From the IMG/VR virus record IMGVR_UViG_3300020179_000054, positions 1-46,617 of that record: a DNA stretch of 46,617 nucleotides; one strand, given 5' to 3'. Source of the DNA: a virus. The notes under the pieces were generated by a model, which saw nothing but the letters and a program-made list of their open reading frames with translations, made no database searches and was not told the DNA's origin. This document shows positions 8,593 through 18,154 of the stretch, in pieces. The number at the start of each line of letters is the position of its first letter. Within the stretch, counting starts at the first letter, position 1. A program made the position numbers and the translations under genes.

Positions 8593-10508
8593 TGGCAGAT
8601 TTGATTAAAAAGGATGTTCGTTATCTTTCAAGAGATTTTAATTCATTAAAAACAAATCTTATTGATTTTGCAAAAAATTATTTTCCAGATACTTACCAAG
8701 ATTTTAATGAAGCATCTCCTGGTATGATGTTTATGGAAATGGCTGCTTATGTTGGTGATGTACTTTCTTTTTATACTGATGTGAATTTACAAGAATCAAT
8801 GATATTACATGCATCAGAAAAAAGAAATATATTTAACTTAGCACAGTCTCTTGGGTATATGCCAAAATTAAATTCATCGGCTAATGCAAAAATAGATGTA
8901 TTTCAGTTAGTTCCATCAAAAACATCTGGTACAGAAATTGTTCCAGATATGTCATACGCATTTGCAATAGAACCCGGAATGATACTTATTTCAGATCTGC
9001 CAACCGATGGATCAAATAGTAACATTACTGAAAACGCAGTTTTTAGAACAACGGAGTATTTAGATTTTAAGTATAGTGGTAGTTTCAGTCCAACAGAAAT
9101 TACACCATTTGAAATTGATGATATAACCGGTGAAATTACTTTTTGGTTATTAAAAAAACAAGTTAATGCCGTTTCTGGAAAAATTGTAAAACAAGAATTT
9201 AATTTTCTTGAACCAAAAAAATATGATAAAGTTGTAATAGAAGATCCAAATGCTATAGAATTTTTATATGCAACTGATAAAGAAGGTAATACATGGCATT
9301 ATGTTCCTTATCTTGCACAAGATACAATATATGAGGCAGTTCCAAATATACCAAGAAATGATAAAGAATTAAGTACATTTAGAAATGAAACTCCTTATTT
9401 GTTAAAATTAAAAAAAATAACAAGAAAATTTACTGTAAAATTTGGTTCAAATGGTAGGCATGAAATAATGTTTGGTCCTGGATTGGCAAATGTTGTTGAT
9501 GAAGAATTTATACCTAATCCCGATTTAGTTGGAAATTCTGTAACCGGTATAGAAACATCTCCTTCTTTGGATATAGATCCTTCAAATTTTTTAAGAACAA
9601 AAACTTATGGATTAGCACCAAGTAATACTCAATTAACAATATGTTACACATCTGGTGGTGGTATTAATGATAATGTTCCTGCTGATACAATTACACAAAT
9701 TGGACAAAGAAAAATAATACTTGATAAAACTGGTTTAGATCAAACTCTTTACAACCAAGTTATAGGTAGTCTTGCTGTAACAAATCCTGAACCTGCAAAT
9801 GGCGGTAAAAATGAGGAAGATATAAATGAAATAAGACAAAATGCACTTTCTTATTTTGCATCACAAAATCGAGCAGTAACAAAAGAAGATTACATAATAC
9901 GTGCTTATAGTATGCCACAAAAATACGGTTCTATTGCAAAAGCTTATGTAACAAGAAATACACAATTAACTTATGACGATGTATTTTACAGCGATAGAAG
10001 ACAAAATAATTTAGCATTAGGATTTTATGTTTTAGGTTATGATTCAAACCATAAATTAGCAAAAGTAAATACTGCTACAAAAGAAAATATAAAAACATAT
10101 CTTAGCGAATATAGAATACTTACCGATGCTATTGAAATAAAAGATGCATATGTAATAAACATTGGAATTGAATTTGACATAATAACTTTGCCAAATCAAA
10201 ATGGAAATGAAGTTATATTAAAATGTATAGATAAATTAAAACAATATTTTGATATAAAAAGATGGCAAATTAATCAACCTATTGTTATTAGTAATGTATT
10301 TACAGAATTGGACAGAGTTGAGGGAGTTCAAACTGTTGTAAATGTAAAATTTAAAAATTTGTATGATCAGGCATTGGGTTATTCAAAAAATGTTTATGAT
10401 TTAGATAGTGCAACAAAAAATGGTATAATATTCCCATCGCTTGATCCATCTATATTTGAAATCAAATATCCAGATAATGATATTCTTGGTAGAGTGAGGG
10501 CGTTCTAA
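8592..10508 (+). CDS. 6: gp6-like baseplate wedge protein
   Basis: A 638-residue protein, close to T4 gp6 (660). The N-terminus has the gp6/baseplate J pattern: VRYLSRDFNSLKTNLIDFAK, then EASPGMMFMEMAAYVGDVLS and LGYMPKLNSSANA. The later segment around NQVIGSLAVTNPEPANGG and RAVTKEDYIIRAYSMP corresponds to the J-family core in which the protein commits to the ring. gp6 dimers form the inner iris of the T4 baseplate that opens on contraction. It is coupled to gp25 upstream (one-base overlap) and to the next structural gene downstream (one-base overlap). Confidence 0.88.
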   Translation: MADLIKKDVRYLSRDFNSLKTNLIDFAKNYFPDTYQDFNEASPGMMFMEMAAYVGDVLSFYTDVNLQESMILHASEKRNIFNLAQSLGYMPKLNSSANAKIDVFQLVPSKTSGTEIVPDMSYAFAIEPGMILISDLPTDGSNSNITENAVFRTTEYLDFKYSGSFSPTEITPFEIDDITGEITFWLLKKQVNAVSGKIVKQEFNFLEPKKYDKVVIEDPNAIEFLYATDKEGNTWHYVPYLAQDTIYEAVPNIPRNDKELSTFRNETPYLLKLKKITRKFTVKFGSNGRHEIMFGPGLANVVDEEFIPNPDLVGNSVTGIETSPSLDIDPSNFLRTKTYGLAPSNTQLTICYTSGGGINDNVPADTITQIGQRKIILDKTGLDQTLYNQVIGSLAVTNPEPANGGKNEEDINEIRQNALSYFASQNRAVTKEDYIIRAYSMPQKYGSIAKAYVTRNTQLTYDDVFYSDRRQNNLALGFYVLGYDSNHKLAKVNTATKENIKTYLSEYRILTDAIEIKDAYVINIGIEFDIITLPNQNGNEVILKCIDKLKQYFDIKRWQINQPIVISNVFTELDRVEGVQTVVNVKFKNLYDQALGYSKNVYDLDSATKNGIIFPSLDPSIFEIKYPDNDILGRVRAF

Positions 10509-11680
10509 TGATATACTCAATATATCCAGTTAAAGATACAACATTATACGAAGAAAGTGTAAATTTAAATAGCGGTATTGATTCAATACTTGAACTAAAA
10601 CATGAATACAAAAATATAACTGGATCATTGTATAATAGCCGGATATTGATTAAATTTGATGTAACTGAAATTGAACAAAACATAAATGCTGGTAAAATTT
10701 CACAAAATGCTAAATATTATTTATCTTTACGTTCAGCAGATGCAAGAGAAATTCCACAAGAATACTCAATATATGCGTATCCTTTAAGCAGTTCTTGGAT
10801 AAATGGTACTGGAAAATATAATCATGTTCCCATAACAAAAGATGGTGCTTCTTGGAAATATAGAACATCAATGAATACGGGTACTGAATGGGAAATACCA
10901 CCTGCAACATCTTCATTTGAATGGGATAATATTTCACAAACATGGGTTGATGCTGCCGTATTATTTGGTTCAAATTTATCTGCAAATGTTACATCATCAT
11001 ATTACAATAAAAAAGGCGGTGGAACATGGTGGGATTACGATAACTTGGAATGTGTACAAAATTACAGTTTTGAAACTGCAGATTTATACATGGATGTTAC
11101 CGATATTGTAAAAAAATGGGTAACTGGATCTGGAAAAATAGTAAATGATGGATTTATATTAAAATTTAGTGCAGAACAAGAAACATCATTGGATCCATTA
11201 AATAGTTTAAAATTTTTTGGTACAGATAGTAATACAATTTATGTTCCAAGACTTAATGTAGTTTGGGACGACCAATCATTTACCACTGGAAGTTTATTAT
11301 CTGCAAACTTTGATAATTTATCAATAAATGTAAAATTAAAAAAATTTTATGCAGAAAAAGAAAAAGCAAAAATAAGAATATATGCAAATAAAAGATATCC
11401 AGAAAAAAATTATACAACACAATCATACCACATAGTAAATTATTATTTACCATCTTCTTCATATTATGAAGTAAGAGATGCATATACAGATGAAGTAATA
11501 CTACCATTTGATGTAACAGGATCAAAAATTAGTTGTGATTCAGAAGGTAATTATTTTAACATATGGATGAACTCATTTCAACCAGAAAGATTTTATAGAA
11601 TAGTTGTAAAAGTTGAAGAAAACGGTGGTGACGTTGTAAAAATTTTTGATAACAATTATTATTTTAAGGTAACAAGATGA
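10508..11680 (+). CDS. structural protein with DNRLRE-like beta domain
   Basis: A 390-residue protein. Residues about 1-255 resemble the DNRLRE/disaggregatase-type beta-sandwich: an opening with IYPVKDTTLYEE, then SRILIKFDVTEIE, paired strands, LYMDVTDIVKKWVTGSG and GFILKFSAE. This fold is common in surface and phage structural proteins. Residues about 256-390 form a second beta-rich domain ending NNYYFKVTR. No signal peptide or catalytic motif is visible. Its place straight after gp6 suggests a peripheral wedge protein, in the position where T4 has gp7 or gp8. It overlaps the next gene by four bases. The exact role is unknown. Confidence 0.7.
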   Translation: MIYSIYPVKDTTLYEESVNLNSGIDSILELKHEYKNITGSLYNSRILIKFDVTEIEQNINAGKISQNAKYYLSLRSADAREIPQEYSIYAYPLSSSWINGTGKYNHVPITKDGASWKYRTSMNTGTEWEIPPATSSFEWDNISQTWVDAAVLFGSNLSANVTSSYYNKKGGGTWWDYDNLECVQNYSFETADLYMDVTDIVKKWVTGSGKIVNDGFILKFSAEQETSLDPLNSLKFFGTDSNTIYVPRLNVVWDDQSFTTGSLLSANFDNLSINVKLKKFYAEKEKAKIRIYANKRYPEKNYTTQSYHIVNYYLPSSSYYEVRDAYTDEVILPFDVTGSKISCDSEGNYFNIWMNSFQPERFYRIVVKVEENGGDVVKIFDNNYYFKVTR

Positions 11681-12117
11681 GCCACGAAATTGTAAGAAAT
11701 TCAGTTGGAGCAATTAGACACATACGAACACAAACAAATTCTGGAAAAATTGAAGTTGATGTTTCTGATGATAGATTTTTGATAGATAGCTATGATTATG
11801 TTTCAAATAGATCTTTTACAAAAATTGAAGATGCTATTACTTCTGAAATACATATATTAACATTGGCTGCAACCGATGCATTTACTAGCACAGAAGTTGG
11901 TTCTCGATATATTTCTAATCTTAAAAATTTGGTAAATGTAAATTCCAATTCACAACAAGCATTACGTGCAAAAATAGAAAGATTAGAAGCTGATGTACAA
12001 ACATATCAAAGTCTTTACAAATCAGCAGGTATTGCTAATAAGAAATTAGAACGAAGAATAAATGCATTGAGATGGGAGTCAAGTGTATTAAAAGATACAC
12101 TAAATAATTCAATATAA
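11677..12117 (+). CDS. small coiled-coil virion-associated protein
   Basis: A 146-residue protein that overlaps the preceding gene (ATGA). Residues 1-50 are beta-rich (GKIEVDVSDDRFLIDSYDY). Residues about 85-140 form a clear heptad-repeat coiled coil (AKIERLEADVQTYQSLYKSA, then KKLERRINALRWE). It lies 14 bases before the gp7-like gene. I recognise no family. The context inside the wedge operon points to an assembly or structural accessory protein. Confidence 0.7.
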   Translation: MSHEIVRNSVGAIRHIRTQTNSGKIEVDVSDDRFLIDSYDYVSNRSFTKIEDAITSEIHILTLAATDAFTSTEVGSRYISNLKNLVNVNSNSQQALRAKIERLEADVQTYQSLYKSAGIANKKLERRINALRWESSVLKDTLNNSI

Positions 12118-12131
12118 GGTTTTATTAAAAA

Positions 12132-15100
12132 ATGTCAAAATTTGGTTACAAAAATATAAACGAAATTTTATCAACAAAAGGTTTTACGAGAGGGATTAGA
12201 TTACTTGATACAGCCCAAACTCGTAGAATTATTCCGCGTTTTGATAAAATAAATCCAAATACTACGGATAGAATTACCGGTGGTTTTGAATCAATAGAAA
12301 TGCATGTATTTAATATCAATACAGTGCATTTGTTATCAATATATGACATAGATACATGGACAATAGATAATACACCAGAAACAAATAATTTACAAATACA
12401 ACTTGATATACATAAAGATCTTGAAGTATTAGATTTAAGTCCATCAACATACAGAGTAGTATACAATTTCTTTAGAAATTTTATAGGATCCGCTTATGGA
12501 TCAAAAATGTTTATTTCTGAAATTTCTTCGGATAGAACAGAATTAAAATTATCATTATCTGAACCAGAAAATCCAATTATGCTAGAACAATTAAAAACAT
12601 TTGTTCTAGATTATCTATCTCCAAAAAAATATTTACCACCTATTATTTTAAACTTTGGTGAAAATCAAATTGTTAGCGTCATAAATCTAACATCAGACGG
12701 AAGTACAACTAGTTTTTATGTTAAATTGTATGAAGAATTACCAGACACAATAGAATTATTCTACGAATGTTGGGTTGGTAGTGAAATAATAAAACCATAT
12801 TTAGAAATAATTTCAGTTGAACAGCCAGAAGTTGTATTACCAACAAATAAAATAGCGGGACCAAATTTTGATGTTGAAACAAATTATTGGACAATATCGG
12901 AAACAGACTATAAATCTTGGACAGACTTATTATCTACAAATGTAGCAACATCACAAGAAATACTAAACAGATACATTTTTGATTCTGGTTCTACTGTAAA
13001 ATTAAATTTAGATTTTACAGAATTTACAAATTTTATATTTTATTCATCTGCTGAAGAAAGAGTTAAAAACTTTGCATATAAAGTAAATTTAATTCAAACG
13101 TATGATACACAATTATCAATAATAGAAAGTTATAGTGGATCATTTACTGGATCTCTTTCTCATGGCGCTTGGAATCCTAGTTTTAATATAACAGGTTCTT
13201 TTTCTGCATCATTTGTGAATAATAAAGTTAATATACGAAATTTAAAAAATAAAGTTTTAGGTGGTTTTGATGAATTTGAAAAATGGTTGTATTATGATTT
13301 AAGCGGTAGTTACAATTATACATTTCAAACAACTGCTTCAATTACACCATATCCAAAATATGAAGTAAGTAGTAGTAATTTTGATATTAATACAAAATTC
13401 GGAAAGTATAAATTATACGATGTAAAATCTAACGTATTCATAGATTGGTATGAAGATTTGTTAGATAAAGCAACCGATTTTGACATGAAAAACTTTAATT
13501 CATTGAATAGAACTATACCAGAAGAAATTTCAATTGATAATGAAAATTCTGCATATGTTTCTTTTGTTAATATGATTGGACAACATTTTGATATAATGTA
13601 TTTGTATACCGATCACATAACAAAGAAAAATACAAGAATAGAAAATCCAAAAGACGGATTATCACAAGATTTAGTGTATAATGTAACACAAAATTTAGGT
13701 TGGACATTAACACATGGTACTCAAGCAAAAGACCTTTGGGAATATGCATTAGGATTAAGTGGAAGTGGTGAACCAATTTGGACTGGAAAAACATTAACAA
13801 ATAGATATGACACATTAAGTGATGAAGAAAGAACAAAAGAAGTATGGCGTAGAATACTTAATAATCTTCCATATATTTACAAAACAAAAGGAACTGCTAG
13901 AGGAATAAAAGCATTGCTTTCTGCTTATGGTATACCACAAACAATGTTAAGTATACGTGAGTTTGGCGGTCCTGATATTGCAGATTTTGGAATAATCCCT
14001 AGAGCTGATTTTGAAAAATCAACATATTTTTTAAATTTTGCCGGTACTTATCCACTCCCAACAAGACAACATCATGTAAGTGTTCCTTGGGAACGTGTAA
14101 ATAATGATGTTGGTGAATGGACATATCCTGATACACTAACATTTCGTTGGAGAATGGAACCTGAAAAAAGTTATGGATATGGTTTAAGTCCAACTCAAAC
14201 ATTATTGCAAAAAAATTCTGGAAGTAATGTTGATTGGTTTGTTGTTGTAAGTAAAGACTCAACTGAAAGTGAAAGAGGTAGTGTTTATTTTTATTTAGGA
14301 AATGGCACTGGATATGCAACTGCTTCCATAACCGATCAATATTTGTATGACAACATACCATTAAATTTGATGATTAGACGAAGTTTGAGAAATGATCAAA
14401 CATCTTCAAATCAAGTGTATGATTTAGTATTAAAAACAAATAAATATGGAAAAATTGCTGTTGAAGCATCCGCTTCAATTGTAGTTAGTGGTAGTATTAG
14501 TGGAAGTTACAATGAACGATGGACAAGAGACGGAGTTTTATTTATAGGATCAGGATCTAATTCAGAAACCACAGATATTTTATCTGGATCTGTATTTGAG
14601 TTAAGATATTGGTCAAGACCATTATCAACTGGATCTTTTAATAATCATGTTCTTTCTGCTAGGTCATATAATGGTAACACTCCAACTTCTTCATTTTATG
14701 ATTTACAAGCTCAATGGAAATTTTGGCAGAAATTTGATGCTAGTGTTACAAAAAGTTTAGATAGTAGCCATCCTGATCAAAAGAAAAATACTTTTTATAG
14801 TTCTTCCAAAAAAGCAACTTTTCATGGATTTAATTCATCTTCATGGGAACCAATATATGAAGTATATTCTATGGAAGTTCCTTCAACTGCTGGTGATACA
14901 CCTTATGCACAAAAAACAAGGATTGATTCGGGTTCTTTGTATGCAGGTATACACCCATATGTTTCTACTGAAATTTCAATGTTTGATGAATCACCCGTTG
15001 ATTCAAATAAATTAATGGTTGCATTTTCACCACAACATATAATAAATGAAGACATATATGAGGCAATAGGTTATACAACAATAGACGATTATTTTGGGTA

Positions 15101-16232
15101 TTATGATGATATGTACAAAAATGAATACCCAAAATTAAAATGGTTTGCTAGTGAGTATTGGCAAAAATATCCAAATAAAAACGATTTTACTGCTTACATA
15201 AATTTAATATCCATATATGATTTTAGTTTATTTGAACAAATACGGCAAACTTTACCCGCAAGGGCAAATCCAATACTGGGTTTAGTTGTTGAACCAAATG
15301 TATTGGAACGTTCAAAAGTTGCTGCTTTGCGTGGAATTGAAGGTGAAAGTAGAGATAAATTTGTAAAAGAAACTCCAGATTTAGACACATTACCTGATCC
15401 AAGTGCAAATTTAGAAAAAAAAGTAACAACAATATACATTGGATTTGATACAGTAGTGCGTAAATCACAAGATATTAATGTTGGTTTATCAAACAATGAT
15501 ATTGATTTAAATTTTGATTTGGAAGGAAATAAAGATGATTTGTTGGGTGAACACGATATAAAAACATTTGCCTACATATTAAATAATAGTAGTAAAATTC
15601 AAAAAGTTGATGATTTGAATTTAAAACCAGAAACAAAAATAGATTACAGACAATACTTATCTTTACTTGATGAAACAAAAATAAAATTGTTATCAAAATA
15701 CAATCAATTAAATACAAGTATTTTTGAAAAATTAAAATTTGTTTCAACATTAAATAAAATTTACGCAGGTTCATTACCATCGGCTTCATTTGTAGTTTCG
15801 TATAATAAAATAAGTATTTATCCAGATGCAACATTACAACAAAATCTTGGATATGGTCCTAAATGGAATTATAGAAATAGTATAAAACCAATAAGACAAG
15901 CACTTATTGTTCCAATTACATCATCAAGACGTGATGATTATTACAAAATTTTTGCTCCAATTTATTCTACAGCAATAAGTGCAAGTGAAAATATGTTTTC
16001 ACAATTTATTATTAAAAGTGCACCATATACAAATCCTGCAAATTTACCGGCTGGAACTAGACGTAGAAATTTTGAAGGATCAAAAAATCAATCTGAGGCA
16101 TTAAATTTTGTTGATGCATCAAAACCATTTATATCACAACCGGCAATAATAAACACGGCAATTTGTGCTGAAAGGCCTTGTCCACCTGATTTATTTAATT
16201 TGCCGCATTTGACACTGAATAGGGACGATTAA
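12132..16232 (+). CDS. gp7-like large baseplate wedge protein with lectin-like insertion
   Basis: A 1366-residue protein. The segment WRRILNNLPYIYKTKGTARG followed by IKALLSAYGIP (about 571-602) is the tail protein I/gp7-type core seen in wedge proteins of marine T4-like phages. It is followed by a concanavalin/LamG-like region (about 650-870: TFRWRMEPEKS, LMIRRSLRND, FELRYWSRPL) that could bind carbohydrate. Upstream parts contain Ser/Gly-rich beta segments (SGSFTGSLSHG). The C-terminal 350 residues include a helical hydrophobic segment (DFSLFEQIRQTLPARANPIL) and end with a Cys/Pro-rich tail (CAERPCPPDLF). T4 gp7 has 1032 residues; the extra length is mostly the lectin-like insert. It is the last gene of the baseplate transcription block. 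The gp7 equivalence is inferred from gene order and core motif. Confidence 0.62.
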   Translation: MSKFGYKNINEILSTKGFTRGIRLLDTAQTRRIIPRFDKINPNTTDRITGGFESIEMHVFNINTVHLLSIYDIDTWTIDNTPETNNLQIQLDIHKDLEVLDLSPSTYRVVYNFFRNFIGSAYGSKMFISEISSDRTELKLSLSEPENPIMLEQLKTFVLDYLSPKKYLPPIILNFGENQIVSVINLTSDGSTTSFYVKLYEELPDTIELFYECWVGSEIIKPYLEIISVEQPEVVLPTNKIAGPNFDVETNYWTISETDYKSWTDLLSTNVATSQEILNRYIFDSGSTVKLNLDFTEFTNFIFYSSAEERVKNFAYKVNLIQTYDTQLSIIESYSGSFTGSLSHGAWNPSFNITGSFSASFVNNKVNIRNLKNKVLGGFDEFEKWLYYDLSGSYNYTFQTTASITPYPKYEVSSSNFDINTKFGKYKLYDVKSNVFIDWYEDLLDKATDFDMKNFNSLNRTIPEEISIDNENSAYVSFVNMIGQHFDIMYLYTDHITKKNTRIENPKDGLSQDLVYNVTQNLGWTLTHGTQAKDLWEYALGLSGSGEPIWTGKTLTNRYDTLSDEERTKEVWRRILNNLPYIYKTKGTARGIKALLSAYGIPQTMLSIREFGGPDIADFGIIPRADFEKSTYFLNFAGTYPLPTRQHHVSVPWERVNNDVGEWTYPDTLTFRWRMEPEKSYGYGLSPTQTLLQKNSGSNVDWFVVVSKDSTESERGSVYFYLGNGTGYATASITDQYLYDNIPLNLMIRRSLRNDQTSSNQVYDLVLKTNKYGKIAVEASASIVVSGSISGSYNERWTRDGVLFIGSGSNSETTDILSGSVFELRYWSRPLSTGSFNNHVLSARSYNGNTPTSSFYDLQAQWKFWQKFDASVTKSLDSSHPDQKKNTFYSSSKKATFHGFNSSSWEPIYEVYSMEVPSTAGDTPYAQKTRIDSGSLYAGIHPYVSTEISMFDESPVDSNKLMVAFSPQHIINEDIYEAIGYTTIDDYFGYYDDMYKNEYPKLKWFASEYWQKYPNKNDFTAYINLISIYDFSLFEQIRQTLPARANPILGLVVEPNVLERSKVAALRGIEGESRDKFVKETPDLDTLPDPSANLEKKVTTIYIGFDTVVRKSQDINVGLSNNDIDLNFDLEGNKDDLLGEHDIKTFAYILNNSSKIQKVDDLNLKPETKIDYRQYLSLLDETKIKLLSKYNQLNTSIFEKLKFVSTLNKIYAGSLPSASFVVSYNKISIYPDATLQQNLGYGPKWNYRNSIKPIRQALIVPITSSRRDDYYKIFAPIYSTAISASENMFSQFIIKSAPYTNPANLPAGTRRRNFEGSKNQSEALNFVDASKPFISQPAIINTAICAERPCPPDLFNLPHLTLNRDD

Positions 16233-16233
16233 T

Positions 16234-16260
16234 AATAATTGTATTAAAAATACAATTATT
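16234..16260 (+). terminator. AT-only inverted repeat, possible terminator or operator
   Basis: A perfect 10-bp inverted repeat (AATAATTGTA / TACAATTATT) with a 7-base loop, starting two bases after the stop of the gp7-like gene. The stem is almost pure A/T and no T-run follows, so it would be a weak terminator. The right arm also abuts the -33 element of the next promoter, so an operator role is equally possible. Confidence 0.45.
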
Positions 16261-16290
16261 TGTAAATAAAATGTAAAATTAGTATATTTA
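16259..16290 (+). promoter_or_regulatory. Bacteroidota-type promoter before the 16330 gene
   Basis: TTTG at 16259-16262, a 20-base spacer, then TATATTTA at 16283-16290. This fits the Bacteroidota sigma-A form (TTTG, 19-21 bases, TAnnTTTG) with one mismatch in the last base. The expected transcript would start around 16297, leaving a leader with AAAGGAG ahead of the ATG at 16330. Confidence 0.6.
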
Positions 16291-16329
16291 TAGTAGTAAA
16301 AATGTTTAGTTTTAAAAAGGAGTACAACA

Positions 16330-16971
16330 ATGGGTTATTTGAATAATCAAACAGTTACGATTGATGCAAAATTAACAAAAAAAGGTCGTGAATTGTTAGC
16401 AAAAGGTAGAAGTCAGTTCAACATTACACAATTTGCACTTGCAGATGATGAAGTTGATTATGATTTGTGGAATGTTTCTCACCCACTCGGTATTGATTAC
16501 TTTGGTACAGTCATAGAAAATATGCCAGTTACGGAAGCAATTACTGATGAAACACAGGCACTAAAATATAAATTGGTAACAATGGATAGAGGACAAATTT
16601 CAATTCCATATCTTAAATTGTTGGAAAATAAAGAAGAAATTACATTTGAAATTGCTTCTGGACAAACAGTTGGTACATCAATCCAACAGGCAATAAATCC
16701 ACAAACTTTGCAAGTTGGAAATGCTGGTGTAAAAGAAACTCAATTAAATTCATCATATACTTTTACATTATTAGATAACACTTATGTTAGATTTTCAAAT
16801 GTTGCTGATCCTGGTATAGGAAAATCGGTAACATTTTCTGGAACAAATACTGTAATTATTCCACGAACACCAGTTGTTTTTAGTTCTACAAAAAGAACAA
16901 AATTAATTATTTCTGGTAATGATACTGGTGCAAGATTAGTAGTTCCAGTTACCATTATACCAGCTACATAA
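16330..16971 (+). CDS. conserved virion structural protein of marine T4-like phages
   Basis: A 213-residue protein with a strong ribosome site (AAAAAGGAG). The N-terminus is the characteristic GYLNNQTVTIDAKLTKKGR, followed by FNITQFALADDEVDYDLWN and IENMPVTEA. I recognise this as a conserved structural family in marine T4-like phages with no assigned function. Residues about 120-213 look like an Ig-like beta domain (SSYTFTLLDNTYVRFSN, KLIISGNDTGARLVVPV). It opens the second structural transcription block and precedes five paralogous fibre-type genes, so it may be a collar, baseplate-periphery or fibre-attachment protein. Confidence 0.72.
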   Translation: MGYLNNQTVTIDAKLTKKGRELLAKGRSQFNITQFALADDEVDYDLWNVSHPLGIDYFGTVIENMPVTEAITDETQALKYKLVTMDRGQISIPYLKLLENKEEITFEIASGQTVGTSIQQAINPQTLQVGNAGVKETQLNSSYTFTLLDNTYVRFSNVADPGIGKSVTFSGTNTVIIPRTPVVFSSTKRTKLIISGNDTGARLVVPVTIIPAT

Positions 16972-17018
16972 TGTATTATTTTGATAATTTGTTTTATGAA
17001 TTTAATTAGGATATAGCT

Positions 17019-18137
17019 ATGATATTTAGTCAGGTTGAAAATACCGCAATAACAGATACTCTCGGTACAAACCTCAAATCAATTTATACAAGAGGTTTGT
17101 GGAATAGTGAAAATGGTGTTGCAGAATTGTTAAATTTTTATACAAGTTCTTTACAAGGAACTTCGTCTAAAAGATACTATTATGAAGTATGGTCTTCTGC
17201 ATCACTTGAATGTGATGATGAACGTATGTTTTCTGTAGCATATGGTCATATTGCTGGCTCTGGATCAAAAAATGAAGGTGGTGAAATAAACGATACACCT
17301 TCACGGGCAATATATTCTCAATACAAATTATCATGTCTTGATGGTGATGAAGAAGGGATTTATATTAGTGGATTAAATGGTTTCAAAAAAGAAATAAAAC
17401 ATTTTTACGTAATAAACATTAACCAAGATAAATTTGGTGATAAACTTGATCCAGGTAATTTTGAAATAAATTTGGCAGAATTAAATGGCGGTGCTTATGC
17501 CAACAATGTATTTACTGGTAGTAATGTTCAAGTAAGTTCGTCTAAAAAAGTAATATCTTTAATTGATGACTCAAATGATTCTTCTAATTTTTTGGAATTT
17601 AGTGATACTACATCTGTTCCAAAAAATATAGTTAGTGGAACTCTATTAAATGGTATTCACAATAGTGATGATCCACATTATTATGGTGTAGTTTATCCTG
17701 ATAGAGGTGTTATTCTTTTGGATGCAGACGCATTAGATGTTTCTGCTTCATTTAATACAGTTGGTAGTAGCTCATTATATGGTGATAATTCATATAAAAT
17801 ATTTACATCAATAAGTGGTGCCGCTTCAAATAAAACAGTTGGTTTTACTGCTAGAGCAGTTGATGTAAGAAATACACATTATGTGTTTATTCGTGTTCGT
17901 AATACAGAATTTAATTACTCTAATAACCCAACGTATGTTACAGGATCACAAGATCAATCATCCAAAGGAAAAATTAGACATCAAATGTTTGTAGAATCTC
18001 CGTATACATACATAACATCAATTGGTTTGTATAATAATCAACAACCTGCGGAATTAATTGCTGTTGGCAAATTGAGTCAACCAATAATTAAATCACCAAA
18101 TTCGGAATTGATAATCACAGTAAGATTAGTATATTAA
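17019..18137 (+). CDS. fibre-type structural protein, paralogue family member 1
   Basis: A 372-residue protein, essentially one copy of a module shared by this and the next four genes. Landmarks are RGLWNSENG, SSKRYYYEVW, FSVAYGHIAGSGSKN, DTPSRAIYSQYKL, FYVININQDKFGDKLDPGNF, GVVYPDRGVILLDADAL and the C-terminal block EFNYSNNPTYVTG ... YITSIGLYNN ... LIAVGKLSQPI. This is the most compact family member and may define the minimal fold. An AGGATAT purine run precedes the start. No catalytic motif is seen. A role as a baseplate-periphery or fibre subunit is inferred from context and from the Tyr/Asn/Gly-rich beta character. Confidence 0.68.
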   Translation: MIFSQVENTAITDTLGTNLKSIYTRGLWNSENGVAELLNFYTSSLQGTSSKRYYYEVWSSASLECDDERMFSVAYGHIAGSGSKNEGGEINDTPSRAIYSQYKLSCLDGDEEGIYISGLNGFKKEIKHFYVININQDKFGDKLDPGNFEINLAELNGGAYANNVFTGSNVQVSSSKKVISLIDDSNDSSNFLEFSDTTSVPKNIVSGTLLNGIHNSDDPHYYGVVYPDRGVILLDADALDVSASFNTVGSSSLYGDNSYKIFTSISGAASNKTVGFTARAVDVRNTHYVFIRVRNTEFNYSNNPTYVTGSQDQSSKGKIRHQMFVESPYTYITSIGLYNNQQPAELIAVGKLSQPIIKSPNSELIITVRLVY

Positions 18138-18154
18138 AATAAGAGTATTAAGTT